Assembly: GCA_036802685.1 (NCBI GenBank)
Contig: DAIRVS010000002.1
Coordinates: 1 to 64,000, forward strand
Direction: 5' to 3'
Origin: HGW-17 sp938004375
GTDB taxonomy: Bacteria > Myxococcota_A > Polyangia > HGW-17
Length of the DNA stretch: 64,000 nt
In this document: positions 1 to 8,254 of the stretch, one piece after another
Numbering within the stretch: position 1 is the first letter of the stretch
Layout of the letters: every line of letters starts with the position of its first letter
The notes under the pieces: generated by a model
What the model was told of the DNA's origin: nothing
Seen by the model: only the letters and a program-made list of their open reading frames with translations
Databases searched by the model: none
Translations under genes and position numbers: made by a program

Positions 1-641
1 ACGCCGCCGTGGGCGAGGGGCAACGGCGATGTGTCCTGATCACAGCGGGCCGCCTCGGGATCGGTGGCCTTGCGCGGGGTGCAGGTGAAGGGTCGCGCGG
101 CGCCCAGCGGCGCCCCGGTCCCGACGTCGAACCGGTACACCTGATCGTCGTCCGAACCCACCCACAACACACGGCCGTCGGCCGAGAGCGCGGGGGGGCT
201 CCAGAGGGCGTCCTTTCCGGCCTGCGCCGTCCACGCGACGCGGATCGTCCAGCGGTCCTTTCCCTTCTTCACCTCGAGGGCGTGGACCCGTCCCCGATGG
301 TCGACCACCGCCCAGCGATCCGGACCGAGGGGAAGCGGCGTGGCGGTCACCCGCGCCTTGAGGGCGTGGGAGGCCGCGAGCCGCCAGGGGAGCGCCGGGA
401 GTCGGTGGTGCCGGTGCCGGTGGGCGCCGGGCTCCGGGGGCTCGGCTGGGTTCTCGCAGACGGGCTCCTTCACCACCGTCGTCGGGACCGGCGGTGTCGT
501 GGGAGCGGGGGGCGGGATCACCGCCGTCACCGGGATGGACGGACAGGGAGCCGGTTCCGGACAGGGTCGGGCCGACTCGCCACCCTTGCAGAACGTGCAG
601 GTGGAGCAGAACAGGGCCAGGATCAACAAGTGGGACCGCAT
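1..641 (-). CDS. PQQ-like beta-propeller (BamB-like) exported protein, C-terminus beyond the window
   Basis: The minus-strand frame is open from 659 to the left edge, so at least 213 residues are present and the C-terminus is missing. I chose the ATG at 641 because it begins a short hydrophobic export signal (MRSHLLILALFCSTC) with possible lipobox cysteines; an ATG six codons earlier (659) is the alternative, and neither has a clear Shine-Dalgarno. A Pro/Val/Thr-rich spacer follows, then blades typical of PQQ-like propellers: DRWAVVDHRGRVHALEVKKG and ALSADGRVLWVGSDDDQVYR. Such propellers act as periplasmic or outer-membrane scaffolds (for example BamB) or as quinoprotein folds. No catalytic residues can be judged from the fragment. 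A second propeller gene (bamB, 51342-52518) is better placed to be the true BamB. The propeller assignment is fairly firm; the role is not. Confidence 0.7.
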   Translation of the reverse strand, partial: MRSHLLILALFCSTCTFCKGGESARPCPEPAPCPSIPVTAVIPPPAPTTPPVPTTVVKEPVCENPAEPPEPGAHRHRHHRLPALPWRLAASHALKARVTATPLPLGPDRWAVVDHRGRVHALEVKKGKDRWTIRVAWTAQAGKDALWSPPALSADGRVLWVGSDDDQVYRFDVGTGAPLGAARPFTCTPRKATDPEAARCDQDTSPLPLAHGG

Positions 642-721
642 CGGCCGGCACGGTAACATAGAAAGGAGCGCGAGGGAAAGAGGACGGTTCGGGAAAGCAT
701 TATCCGCCCGGGGACGGACGG

Positions 722-1291
722 TCACCACAGGTTGGGATCGGGGTTCCGTCCGCAGTTCAGGATCCGCTGAAAGTACATGGCCGGCATGCCCTGCGGGCGC
801 AGCCTTTGGCCCTGGGCGAAGGCCTCCATTCGCTGAAGGCGGCCGCCTGAGAGGGCGCGAAAGACCCGCGCGTGGACCATCATGTAGACCTCCTGGGGCA
901 TGCAGACGTCCTCGTGGGGATCATAACCGTAATCGTCCAGCGGGACCTCGAACACGAGCTCGTCGGGGAGCTTCGCCGGGTGTTCGACGAACGGGAACCA
1001 CTCGAAGATCGGAGCGCCGATGCGATTCACCGGCAGCGCCTCCAAGCCGAAGTCCATCCAGAAATGGGCGGCCTCGATCCGCCAGCGGTCCTGGGTGGTG
1101 ATCCTGACCCGCAGGAAGTCCTTGCGAACCGACAGGCACACCTTGCCCACGGGAATCACCTCCTTGACCACGAGGGGTATGCAGGCCTCACCCTCCACGA
1201 TCATCGCCTCCGGTTTGAGCTCGGCCGGCACCCCGGGATCGGCCTCGCAGGCCGCGAAACACATCAGAAAGAACACTGACAAGTATTTCAT
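722..1291 (-). CDS. small lipoprotein, uncharacterised
   Basis: 189 residues. Start ATG 1291 follows an AAGGGAAGG Shine-Dalgarno and opens a lipoprotein signal MKYLSVFFLMCFAAC with Cys15 as the predicted lipid-modified residue; the frame extends 34 codons upstream but without a signal. The mature part has a beta-rich run (GKVCLSVRKDFLRVRITTQD..W.IEAAHFWMD) and an acidic YDPHEDVCMPQEVYMMVHA segment. The pattern of a short strand, W.I...HFW, then a C-terminal HA resembles a family of small extracellular beta-sandwich proteins of unknown function; this is a weak resemblance only. It is preceded by an AT-rich promoter region (1430-1457), so it is probably transcribed alone or with the fragment at 1-641. 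Confidence 0.7.
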   Translation of the reverse strand: MKYLSVFFLMCFAACEADPGVPAELKPEAMIVEGEACIPLVVKEVIPVGKVCLSVRKDFLRVRITTQDRWRIEAAHFWMDFGLEALPVNRIGAPIFEWFPFVEHPAKLPDELVFEVPLDDYGYDPHEDVCMPQEVYMMVHARVFRALSGGRLQRMEAFAQGQRLRPQGMPAMYFQRILNCGRNPDPNLW

Positions 1292-1429
1292 GACGCACCT
1301 TCCCTTCTTCGGTGAACAGATCGACTCCAGGTGGATTCGAGATTGAAAGCATATTTCGTACCAAGTCCACCTAATCTGTGAAATTCTTGTCATACTTGGG
1401 TAAATCCTATTGTACAGCAGGAATAAAAC

Positions 1430-1457
1430 AATATACTACGACCTCCATGTGTATCAA
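1430..1457 (-). promoter_or_regulatory. sigma70-like promoter for the lipoprotein at 722-1291
   Basis: On the minus strand TTGATA (1457-1452) and TATATT (1435-1430) are separated by 16 bp, 5 of 6 matches to each consensus hexamer. It lies in a conspicuously AT-rich 242-bp intergenic region and would give a leader of roughly 130 nt before the ATG at 1291. Confidence 0.5.
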
Positions 1458-1508
1458 TATGTATTATTATGTATTATAAACTGTCTCAATATGTATCTAA
1501 ATGAGACA
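1454..1508. repeat. AT-rich direct and inverted repeats downstream of the lectin lipoprotein gene
   Basis: TCAATATGTAT occurs at 1454-1464 and again at 1486-1496. TGTCTCA (1482-1488) and TGAGACA (1502-1508) form a 7-bp inverted repeat with a 13-nt loop, 26 bp past the stop codon at 1534. It could be a weak terminator of the lectin gene or a regulator site for the promoter at 1430-1457; there is no T-tract. Confidence 0.4.
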
Positions 1509-1533
1509 ATCTTCCCAAGCGGAGGTGTCGGAT

Positions 1534-4500
1534 CTATGGCTGGAGTTCGCAGAAGTAGCCGAATTGATTCTCGCAGTTATTGTCGTTCCAGCGTCCGTTC
1601 CCCAGGATCTGGGCGCAATCCTCACCGTAGTAGTCGTTGGGCTCCCACTCGGACCAGTTCGTGTAGGTCACCGGGTCACCGAAGGCCCAGAGGAAGGTGC
1701 CTTCGGTCGCGCGGTCGTTGAAGCCGATCCAGGCCCCGTCGCCGGCGCCCGTGAGGATGGACACCAGGGCGGCGTTCTCGGCGGCGTCGGAGATGGTGGC
1801 CAGTTGGCCGCCCAGGGCCACGCAGGCCGCCTCGGCGTCCGCAAACGTGCTCGGTCCCTCGAAGGCCAGGAAACAGGCCCCGTCCGTGGGGCTCAGGTTG
1901 GTCAGGTTCGCCCCCAGTCCCACGCCGCAAGGTTGCGTACAGTCCGCCTGGCAGCCGTCGCCGTCGTACACGTTGCCGTCGTCGCACTCCTCGCCGACGT
2001 CCAGGATGCCGTCCCCGCAGCTGGCCGCGAGCCGGCAGTTGCGGCGGCAGGGGGAGCCGGGGGCGTTGGAGTTGGCCGTCCCCTCGTCGCACTCCTCGCC
2101 GGCGTCAAGGATGCCGTCCCCGCACAGGGTCTCACACACGAACGGCTTGCCCAGGGCGCACGAGGCGTCGTTCCAGCCGGACCAGCCGGCCTCGGCGCAG
2201 TCCTCACCGTTGGAATCGTTGGGCTCGCCCGGGTACCATCTGGTGAATGTGACCGGCGCGCCGCTGAGCCAGCCCCAACTTCCCTCGAACTCTTCGTCGG
2301 TGAAACCGATCCAGACGCCCGCGCCCACCTCATTCGAGAAGTTCGCGACGAAGTTGTTGTCACTCTCTTCAGTGACGGTGACCAGGGTGCCGCCCTCAGC
2401 AGCGCAGGCGGCCCGGGCGCTCAGGTGGGAGCGTCGCTGGTCGAACCCCAGCAGACAGGCCCCGTCCGAGGCCCTGGGGAAAACCATCGTGGCCCCGGAG
2501 CCGCGACCGCAGCTCAGGTCACAGTCCGAGTCGCAGCCGTCGCCGTCCACCAGGTTGCCGTCGTCGCAGACCTCCCCCGGGTCCAGAATGCCGTCGCTGC
2601 AACCCGCCGGGGTGCAGCCGATCCGGCAGGTGGCGCCGGGCTCGTCGGAGTTCAGCAGGCCTTCATCGCAGGTCTCCCCGGGATCGATCACTCCGTCACC
2701 GCAGTACGGGAGCCGGCAGGTCGCCTGGCAGCCGTCGCCGGGGGTGGTGTTGCCGTCGTCGCACTCCTCGCCGAGCTGGAGGACGCCGTCGCCGCACACG
2801 TTCCCCGCGTCGACCTCACGGCGGACGTAGGTGACGCCCCCGCCGGACCAGGCCGGCCAGCGCAGCACCACCACGTCGAAGAAGCGACCCTCTTCGGGTA
2901 TGAACATCGACAGCGGATGATAGAGCCGGCTCGGCGGATCCCCGTCCACCGCCTCTCTCCAGACGACGAAGTCGGTGGTGGTCGCGTCGGCGGTGGCCGA
3001 GTCGGCCCAGAGGGTGCCCAGCGGGCTCAGGTATTCGTCACGGTCGTAACCGGCCTCGGCCATCGCGTTGTAGAGTCCCTCGCTGGAGCCGCGGGTCAGG
3101 CACACCTCGGGGGTGACGCAGTCCCAGTTCGCTGGGTCCAGCGTGTCTGGGTCGCTGGGCACCGTGAAGCGCACCCAGTCGCCGCAGTAGCCGTCGTCCA
3201 CGGTGGCCCGCGGATCGAAGTTGGCCGCACCGGGATCGGGGCAGCCCACCACCAGGGCGCGGGACCGCGACCAGGCGAACCCGCCACCGGCGCCGCCACC
3301 GGACCAGGCGCCGATCACCACGTCGAAATAGATGTCGGTACCCAGGACGTGCAGGGACATGACCTGCCCGATCAAGTTCTGCGGCTGGCTGCCCGTCGCC
3401 GTCACGAAGCTCGAGTAGTCGCCGGGGGACGCGTCGCGGGTGGCCATCGGAGCCCACTCCGTGCCGGCCGGAGAGCCTGTCTGGTACGCGTTCTCGAGCG
3501 CGGCGTTGAAGAGCGACTGGGTGTCCCCCCGGGTGAGGCACACGCCGGGCACCACGCAGTCCTGGTTGGCCGGATCGTTGGGGTCGGCCAGGTCCAACTT
3601 CTCGAAGTGGCGGACCGAAGCACGGGCCCAGGCGAAACCGCCGCCCTGGTTGTTGGCCGTCCATTGCCAGGACACCACGTTAAAGTCCAGATCCGCCTCG
3701 TCCAGGCGCATGGCCATGGGCTGCATCACCCACCAGGTCGGGTTCGGGATGGAGCCGCGCCAGGAGTTCCACTCCCGATCCTGGCCGACGAAGCCCTGGA
3801 AGAACCACGTCCCGCTGGGGGAGGAGCTCCCCTCGCCTTCCCAGTATCCCTCGTCCACCAAATCGTTGTAGAGCCCGCCGGTCGCGCCGCGGGTGACGCA
3901 CACGTCGGGCACGATGCAGTCCTGGTTGGCCACGTCATCCGGGTTCGCCCCATCCAGTTTCTGGAACACCACGATGTCGGCCACGCCGTCGCAGTCGACG
4001 TCGTTCGCGTCGAAGGTGACCGCGGGATCCGCGTCGTCGCAGTCCAGCAGCGTAGGACTGCGGTCGCAGTCCGCGTCGGTGGCACGATCCCCAAACGTCG
4101 GGTCGGTGTCGTCGCAGTCGTCCGCCGTCAACACCCCGTCGCAGTCCTCGTCGGCGGCGCGATCCCCCAGGGTCGGGTCGATGTCGTCGCAGTCGTTGGC
4201 CGTCAGCACCCCGTCGCAGTCTCCGTCTTCGGCGATGGCGCCCAGGGTCGCGTCCGCGTCGTCGCAGTCGTCCGCCGTCAACGCCCCGTCGCAGTCTCCG
4301 TCTTCGGCGATGGCGCCCAGGGTCGCGTCCGCGTCGTCGCAGTCGTCCGCCGTCAACGCCCCGTCGCAGTCCCCGTCTCCGGCGATGGCGCCCAGGGTCG
4401 CGTCCGCGTCGTCGCAGTCGTCCGCCGTCAGCACCCCGTCACAGTCCACGTCCTCGGTGATGGCGCCCAGCGCCGGATCCGCGTCATCACAGTCGTCCGC

Positions 4501-4791
4501 CGTCAACACCCCGTCGCAGTCCCCGTCCCCGACGCAAGCGTCGATGCAGGTGGCGACACCCGCGTCCAGGACGCAGGTCTGATCGGTCTGCGCGCAGTCC
4601 GCCGAGGTGCTCCAATGTAGACAGCCGTCGGCGCCCTCCTCGCACTCCTGTACGATCGTCCCCTCACACCGGGACGAACCCGCCTCGCAGGCGTCCTCGC
4701 AGGTCTGTTTCTTGTCACCGTCGTCACAGGCGGCGAACAACCAGAAGCTCAGGAACAACGATAGAAATGGGATCCGGAAAAAGTGCCTCAT
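1534..4791 (-). CDS. large Cys-rich surface lipoprotein with DxDxDG-type repeats and two C-type lectin domains
   Basis: 1085 residues. ATG 4791 sits 5 nt after GGAGG; a start four codons upstream is less likely. Lipobox LFAAC puts the lipid anchor on Cys22. Domains in order: seven tandem 25-residue acidic repeats (residues 92-266, CDGVLTADDCDDADATLGA type, probably calcium-binding); three copies of an unnamed ~110-residue module (about 272-390, 391-520, 541-656) with the core VCxTRG..GLYN and a later GGGFAWAR/GGGVTYVR; myxobacterial Cys-rich repeats (CGDGVLQLGEECDDGN, about 660-770 and 885-965); and two C-type lectin-like domains (about 774-884 and 967-1084) with the typical WIGF, WxxGEPND/WEPND and W(N)D..C...FC motifs. 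The EPN and WND motifs support Ca-dependent sugar binding. It is probably an adhesin or recognition protein on the cell surface. The next gene upstream is divergent (histidine kinase). The +2 Asp after Cys22 would mean inner-membrane retention in E. coli, but sorting rules in this lineage are uncertain. Confidence 0.85.
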   Translation of the reverse strand: MRHFFRIPFLSLFLSFWLFAACDDGDKKQTCEDACEAGSSRCEGTIVQECEEGADGCLHWSTSADCAQTDQTCVLDAGVATCIDACVGDGDCDGVLTADDCDDADPALGAITEDVDCDGVLTADDCDDADATLGAIAGDGDCDGALTADDCDDADATLGAIAEDGDCDGALTADDCDDADATLGAIAEDGDCDGVLTANDCDDIDPTLGDRAADEDCDGVLTADDCDDTDPTFGDRATDADCDRSPTLLDCDDADPAVTFDANDVDCDGVADIVVFQKLDGANPDDVANQDCIVPDVCVTRGATGGLYNDLVDEGYWEGEGSSSPSGTWFFQGFVGQDREWNSWRGSIPNPTWWVMQPMAMRLDEADLDFNVVSWQWTANNQGGGFAWARASVRHFEKLDLADPNDPANQDCVVPGVCLTRGDTQSLFNAALENAYQTGSPAGTEWAPMATRDASPGDYSSFVTATGSQPQNLIGQVMSLHVLGTDIYFDVVIGAWSGGGAGGGFAWSRSRALVVGCPDPGAANFDPRATVDDGYCGDWVRFTVPSDPDTLDPANWDCVTPEVCLTRGSSEGLYNAMAEAGYDRDEYLSPLGTLWADSATADATTTDFVVWREAVDGDPPSRLYHPLSMFIPEEGRFFDVVVLRWPAWSGGGVTYVRREVDAGNVCGDGVLQLGEECDDGNTTPGDGCQATCRLPYCGDGVIDPGETCDEGLLNSDEPGATCRIGCTPAGCSDGILDPGEVCDDGNLVDGDGCDSDCDLSCGRGSGATMVFPRASDGACLLGFDQRRSHLSARAACAAEGGTLVTVTEESDNNFVANFSNEVGAGVWIGFTDEEFEGSWGWLSGAPVTFTRWYPGEPNDSNGEDCAEAGWSGWNDASCALGKPFVCETLCGDGILDAGEECDEGTANSNAPGSPCRRNCRLAASCGDGILDVGEECDDGNVYDGDGCQADCTQPCGVGLGANLTNLSPTDGACFLAFEGPSTFADAEAACVALGGQLATISDAAENAALVSILTGAGDGAWIGFNDRATEGTFLWAFGDPVTYTNWSEWEPNDYYGEDCAQILGNGRWNDNNCENQFGYFCELQP
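3994..4518 (-). repeat. seven tandem 75-bp coding repeats (25-residue acidic CDG..DDCDD units)
   Basis: Seven consecutive 75-bp units inside the lectin lipoprotein gene each encode C-D-x(6)-D-C-D-D followed by ten variable residues and D. The central units are nearly identical at DNA level, so copy number may vary between strains by recombination without changing frame. Confidence 0.85.
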
Positions 4792-4884
4792 GGGAACCTC
4801 CATGGTTGGGCGACCGACCGGGAGTTCCCGGAGGGGTGCACCGGTTATGGGTCAGATTTTTTCATTATTATCGAAGGAAAGTCA

Positions 4885-4957
4885 ATTATCAGAATATATG
4901 AAACAATGGATCGCGCCCCCGGATTAAGTATTTTCTGATAATGGTACTTTCAGAAAA
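4885..4957. promoter_or_regulatory. inverted-repeat cluster in the divergent lectin/histidine-kinase promoter region
   Basis: ATTATCAGAA (4885-4894) is an exact inverted match to TTCTGATAAT (4933-4942). TTTTCTGA (4931-4938) is also an exact inverted match to TCAGAAAA (4950-4957). Three TTCTGA/TCAGAA half-sites therefore lie in the 269-bp AT-rich region between the two divergent genes. The rightmost palindrome ends 10 bp before a TATAAT at 4968-4973, overlapping where a -35 would be, as expected for a transcription-factor operator. Confidence 0.4.
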
Positions 4958-4967
4958 CATAAACTTA

Positions 4968-4973
4968 TATAAT
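4968..4973 (+). promoter_or_regulatory. -10 element (TATAAT) for the PAS hybrid kinase gene
   Basis: A perfect TATAAT lies 87 bp before the chosen ATG 5061. No convincing -35 hexamer is found at 16-18 bp, but the palindrome at 4931-4957 covers that position, suggesting activator-dependent transcription. Confidence 0.35.
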
Positions 4974-5060
4974 TATACATCACCCCCCGCCTTTTTTGTC
5001 GAAATCGACGTTCGTCCTGTGTTAGTTTCAATTCCGGTTGACTTTTTGTGTGAGGCCCCG

Positions 5061-6686
5061 ATGCCCGACGAGCTCGACGAAAAACCCCGGCGTTCAGCCC
5101 GAAAAAAGACCCGCCCTGGCGACTCCGAGCATCGTCGGCTCGAGGAGGAGCGGGCCCGCTCCCACGAGATGATGCGGTACATCATCGAGCACAACCAGAG
5201 CGCGGTCGCGGTCTTCGACCGGGAGATGCGCTACCTGTACGTCAGTTCGCTGTACCTGCAGGAGAACCGCATCCTGGATAAGGACGTCATCGGCCGCTGC
5301 CACTACGACGTCTCCCCCGACATCCCGGAGAAGTGGCGGGACATCCACCGGAAGGTCATGCAGGGCGAGATCTTCGCCGCCGATGACGACCCCTATTTCC
5401 GGGAGGACGGCACCGTGGATTACATCTCCTGGGTGTGCCGTCCCTGGTACCTGGGGCCAAAGGAGATCGGCGGGATCATCCTGTACACGAAGGTCACCAC
5501 CGAGCGCAAGCGCCTTGAGGAGGACGAGCGCCGGCTGCGCGAGCAGCTGCACCAGGCCATGAAGATGGAGTCCATCGGCCGCCTGGCCGGCGGGGTGGCC
5601 CATGACTTCAACAACATGCTCAACATCATCCTCGTGAACGCCGAGTTCGCCCTCGAGGAGCTCCCGGACGACAGTCCGCTGCGGGAGACCCTCGAGGAGA
5701 TCGGCAAGGCGGCGCGGCGTTCGGCGAACCTGACCCGCCAACTGCTCACCTTCGCGCGCAAGCAGGCCGTGGAACCCCGGACGCTGGATCTGAACGCGAC
5801 CGTGGAGGGCATGCTCAAGATGCTCGCGCGGCTCATCGGGGAGAACATCGAGCTCGTCTGGGAACCCGGCGCCGGCCTCGGCTGCATCTTCATCGACCCG
5901 TCCCAGGTGGACCAGATCCTGGCCAACCTGTGCCTGAACGCCCGGGACGCCATCACCGACACCGGCCGGGTCACGCTCTCGACGGACGAGGTGACGCTCA
6001 CCCGGGAGGACCGCCCCGATCAACCCGACTTCACACCGGGTCGATACGTGCGCCTGATCGTGGCGGACACGGGCTGCGGCATGAGCGCGCGGAGCCGGGC
6101 CCATCTCTTCGAGCCGTTCTACACCACCAAGGACGTGGGTCTGGGCACCGGGCTTGGTTTGGCCACGGTGCACGGGATCATCACGCAGAACAAGGGCTTC
6201 ATCGACGTGGAGAGCGCGCCCGGGCGGGGAACCTCGTTCCGCATCCACCTGCCCCGGTGCGAGCCCCGTGCCTTCGACGTCGCGCCACGCCGCCCGGAGC
6301 AGCCGGAGCTGCGGGGCTCCGAGACGATCCTGCTCGTCGAGGACGAGCCCGAGATCCTGAACGTGGCGCGCCGGGTCCTCGAGCGCCAGGGATACCGGGT
6401 GCTGCAGGCGGCGTCCCCGCTGGTGGCCCTGGAGCTCGCCGCCCGCGGGACGGAGCCCGTCCACCTGCTCCTGACGGACGTGATCATGCCCGGGATGAAC
6501 GGCCGCGAGCTCGCGTCCCGGCTCCTGGCCTCGAAACCGGGGCTGCGCTGCCTGTTCATGTCCGGATACACCGCGGACATCATCGCCCACCACGGCGTCC
6601 TGGACGAGGGCCTGTCATTTTTACAGAAGCCGTTCACCTGGCGCGAGCTGGCCACCAAGGTCCGCGAGGTCCTGGACGCGCCCTGA
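5061..6686 (+). CDS. soluble PAS hybrid histidine kinase with C-terminal receiver
   Basis: 541 residues. ATG 5061 begins a polar N-terminus after GTGAGG; 40 further in-frame codons upstream look non-coding and AT-rich. There is a PAS domain at about residues 34-150 (NQSAVAVFDREMRYLYVS), then a HisKA segment with phospho-acceptor His181 in GGVAHDFNNML, an HATPase with N box NLCLNARDA and G boxes DTGCGM and GTGLGLATV, and a receiver domain at about 425-541 with Asp473 in LLLTDVIMPGMNG. There is no transmembrane segment, so it senses a cytoplasmic signal through PAS. The AHDFNN type kinase with an attached receiver normally autophosphorylates and passes phosphate to its own receiver or to a separate Hpt protein. 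No DNA-binding response regulator is adjacent. It is divergent from the lectin lipoprotein gene and may share its control region. Confidence 0.93.
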   Translation: MPDELDEKPRRSARKKTRPGDSEHRRLEEERARSHEMMRYIIEHNQSAVAVFDREMRYLYVSSLYLQENRILDKDVIGRCHYDVSPDIPEKWRDIHRKVMQGEIFAADDDPYFREDGTVDYISWVCRPWYLGPKEIGGIILYTKVTTERKRLEEDERRLREQLHQAMKMESIGRLAGGVAHDFNNMLNIILVNAEFALEELPDDSPLRETLEEIGKAARRSANLTRQLLTFARKQAVEPRTLDLNATVEGMLKMLARLIGENIELVWEPGAGLGCIFIDPSQVDQILANLCLNARDAITDTGRVTLSTDEVTLTREDRPDQPDFTPGRYVRLIVADTGCGMSARSRAHLFEPFYTTKDVGLGTGLGLATVHGIITQNKGFIDVESAPGRGTSFRIHLPRCEPRAFDVAPRRPEQPELRGSETILLVEDEPEILNVARRVLERQGYRVLQAASPLVALELAARGTEPVHLLLTDVIMPGMNGRELASRLLASKPGLRCLFMSGYTADIIAHHGVLDEGLSFLQKPFTWRELATKVREVLDAP

Positions 6687-6696
6687 AAAGAGGGGA

Positions 6697-8184
6697 TCAC
6701 CACATCGGGGAGGTGGGAAAAAGACCGTCGATCTCGAAGAATAGGGTCTCGGTGGCCATCAGAATCAGCCCCTCTGGATCGAGGGCGCTGTACTCGTCCT
6801 GCAGGTCGCGCAGGTCGGCCGCGCTCTGCACCAGGGGCCGCGTCCACGAGGTGTCCGATGCGTAGCCCCAGTACCAGCCCGCGCGGTTCGGGGAGAAGTG
6901 GCTGGTCCAGTTGTCGAAGTAGTACAACTGCTGGCTCAGGCCGGTGAAGGACTGGCCGTCGTAGCCGTACGAGAGGTTGTCGGCGCGCCAGGTGCCGAAG
7001 GCGTTGGTCATCCAACTGATCAGGTGGAGCTCCATGCCGGCCTTGTAGTTCTGCAGCTCGGTGTTCCAGCCCGGCAGGCTGCCGATCTTGTCCGGCTCGC
7101 CGGTGACCCACTCCCAGTCCGGCGAGAAGCCCTTGACGCAGGCGTAGCTCCCAAACGCGGTCATCGCCACGTGCATCACGTCCGACACCCGCGCGTTCAT
7201 GGGCTCGACGTCGAGAATCACGTCGATGTTCCCGTCGGCCTCGATGGCGTTCAGGATGGGCGTCACCCGGTCGGTGCTGTAGGTGACGTTGCTGTACGTG
7301 GGCACGCTCGAGGGCTTCGGGAAGAAGCAGCGCGTGGTCGTCTCGGTGGCGGCCCCGCAGATGGCGATCACCACGACCGCCCGGGCGGGCACCGAGCTGG
7401 CGTAGCTCAGGCCCTTGATCGCGGCCACCCACTGGGCCGGCGTGCGGTCCGCCAGACGCCAGGGAGAGAGCCACGCGCCGATGCGCAGCGTCGGCGGCGG
7501 GTCCACGCAGCCGCCGTCCTCGCAGAGCTGGTCCCCGCAGGCGAGACAGGTGTTGCCACCGGCGCCGCACGCGTCGACGGCCGCACCCCCGCGGCAGACG
7601 CCGGCGCCGTCGCAGCACCCGTCGCAGTTCCCGGGTCCGCAGGGCTCCACGAACACGCACTCATTCCCCTCGCAGGTGCCGCCGGTGCACGCCTGGCAGG
7701 TCTCGCCGCCGAGACCGCACTGCGTTTCCGCGGTGCCCGCCTGGCAGACGCCGTCGCCGTCGCAGCACCCGGGGCAGATCCCCGGGGCGCAGGGCTCGGT
7801 GAGCCCGCAGACGTGGTCCTGACACTCGAACCCCTCGCAGTCCTCGCACGCCTCCCCGGCGAGGCCGCAGGCCGCCTGCTCGGTGCCCGCCCGGCAGACG
7901 TTGTCCGCGTCGCAGCACCCACCGCAGTTGTCCGGCCCGCAGGGATCGTCATACACGCACATACTGTCCTGGCAGGTACCGCCGACGCAGATCTTACAGG
8001 CCGCACCATCGGTGCCGCAGAACGCGCGCTCGTGGCCCGGGCGGCAGCCGCCGTCTCCGTCACAGCACCCTTCGCAGTTGTCCGGGCCGCAGGCCGGCTC
8101 CTTCGAGGCGCCGTCGTCGCAGGCCACGACGAGCAGGGCACACAAGATAATCAGCGAGGAGAGAGAGGTCTTTTCATGCCGCAT
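6697..8184 (-). CDS. Cys-rich repeat lipoprotein with C-terminal domain of unknown function
   Basis: 495 residues from ATG 8184; 44 upstream in-frame codons lack a signal peptide. Signal MRHEKTSLSSLIILCALLVVAC with lipid-modified Cys22. Residues about 30-225 are four modules of the form CGPDNCxGCCDG.G.CRxG....CG..G..C..C....C....C. Residues about 228-495 form a globular domain (LRIGAWLSPWRLADRTPAQW, VILDVEPMN, WEWVTGE, GWYWGYASD). The acidic strand end in LDVEP and the many aromatic residues would fit a TIM-barrel glycosidase-like fold, but I do not recognise the family. The gene follows SUI1 by 70 bp; a 14-bp palindrome lies in that gap. It converges on the histidine kinase gene. Confidence 0.75.
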   Translation of the reverse strand: MRHEKTSLSSLIILCALLVVACDDGASKEPACGPDNCEGCCDGDGGCRPGHERAFCGTDGAACKICVGGTCQDSMCVYDDPCGPDNCGGCCDADNVCRAGTEQAACGLAGEACEDCEGFECQDHVCGLTEPCAPGICPGCCDGDGVCQAGTAETQCGLGGETCQACTGGTCEGNECVFVEPCGPGNCDGCCDGAGVCRGGAAVDACGAGGNTCLACGDQLCEDGGCVDPPPTLRIGAWLSPWRLADRTPAQWVAAIKGLSYASSVPARAVVVIAICGAATETTTRCFFPKPSSVPTYSNVTYSTDRVTPILNAIEADGNIDVILDVEPMNARVSDVMHVAMTAFGSYACVKGFSPDWEWVTGEPDKIGSLPGWNTELQNYKAGMELHLISWMTNAFGTWRADNLSYGYDGQSFTGLSQQLYYFDNWTSHFSPNRAGWYWGYASDTSWTRPLVQSAADLRDLQDEYSALDPEGLILMATETLFFEIDGLFPTSPMW

Positions 8185-8205
8185 GGAGGACTCCCGGGGG
8201 CCATG

Positions 8206-8219
8206 GCCCCGACGTTTCA
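8206..8219. repeat. 14-bp perfect palindrome in the leader of the Cys-rich lipoprotein gene
   Basis: GGGGCCATGGCCCC is a perfect palindrome between the SUI1 stop (8255) and the lipoprotein start (8184). As RNA it would form only a tight hairpin just upstream of the start region; it could be a protein binding site or a weak intercistronic terminator. Confidence 0.3.
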
Positions 8220-8254
8220 CCATGCACCCGGACGGGAAAAAAGACAAGCTGAGG

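Noticed and set aside
3994..4518. CRISPR-like regularly spaced repeats
   Set aside because: The 75-bp units are contiguous, in frame and coding, with no spacers and no cas genes.
1501..4620. A 1039-codon plus-strand open frame opposite the lectin lipoprotein
   Set aside because: Repetitive Val/Arg/Gly composition produced by antisense reading of the DCDD repeats; no domain, no ribosome-binding site.
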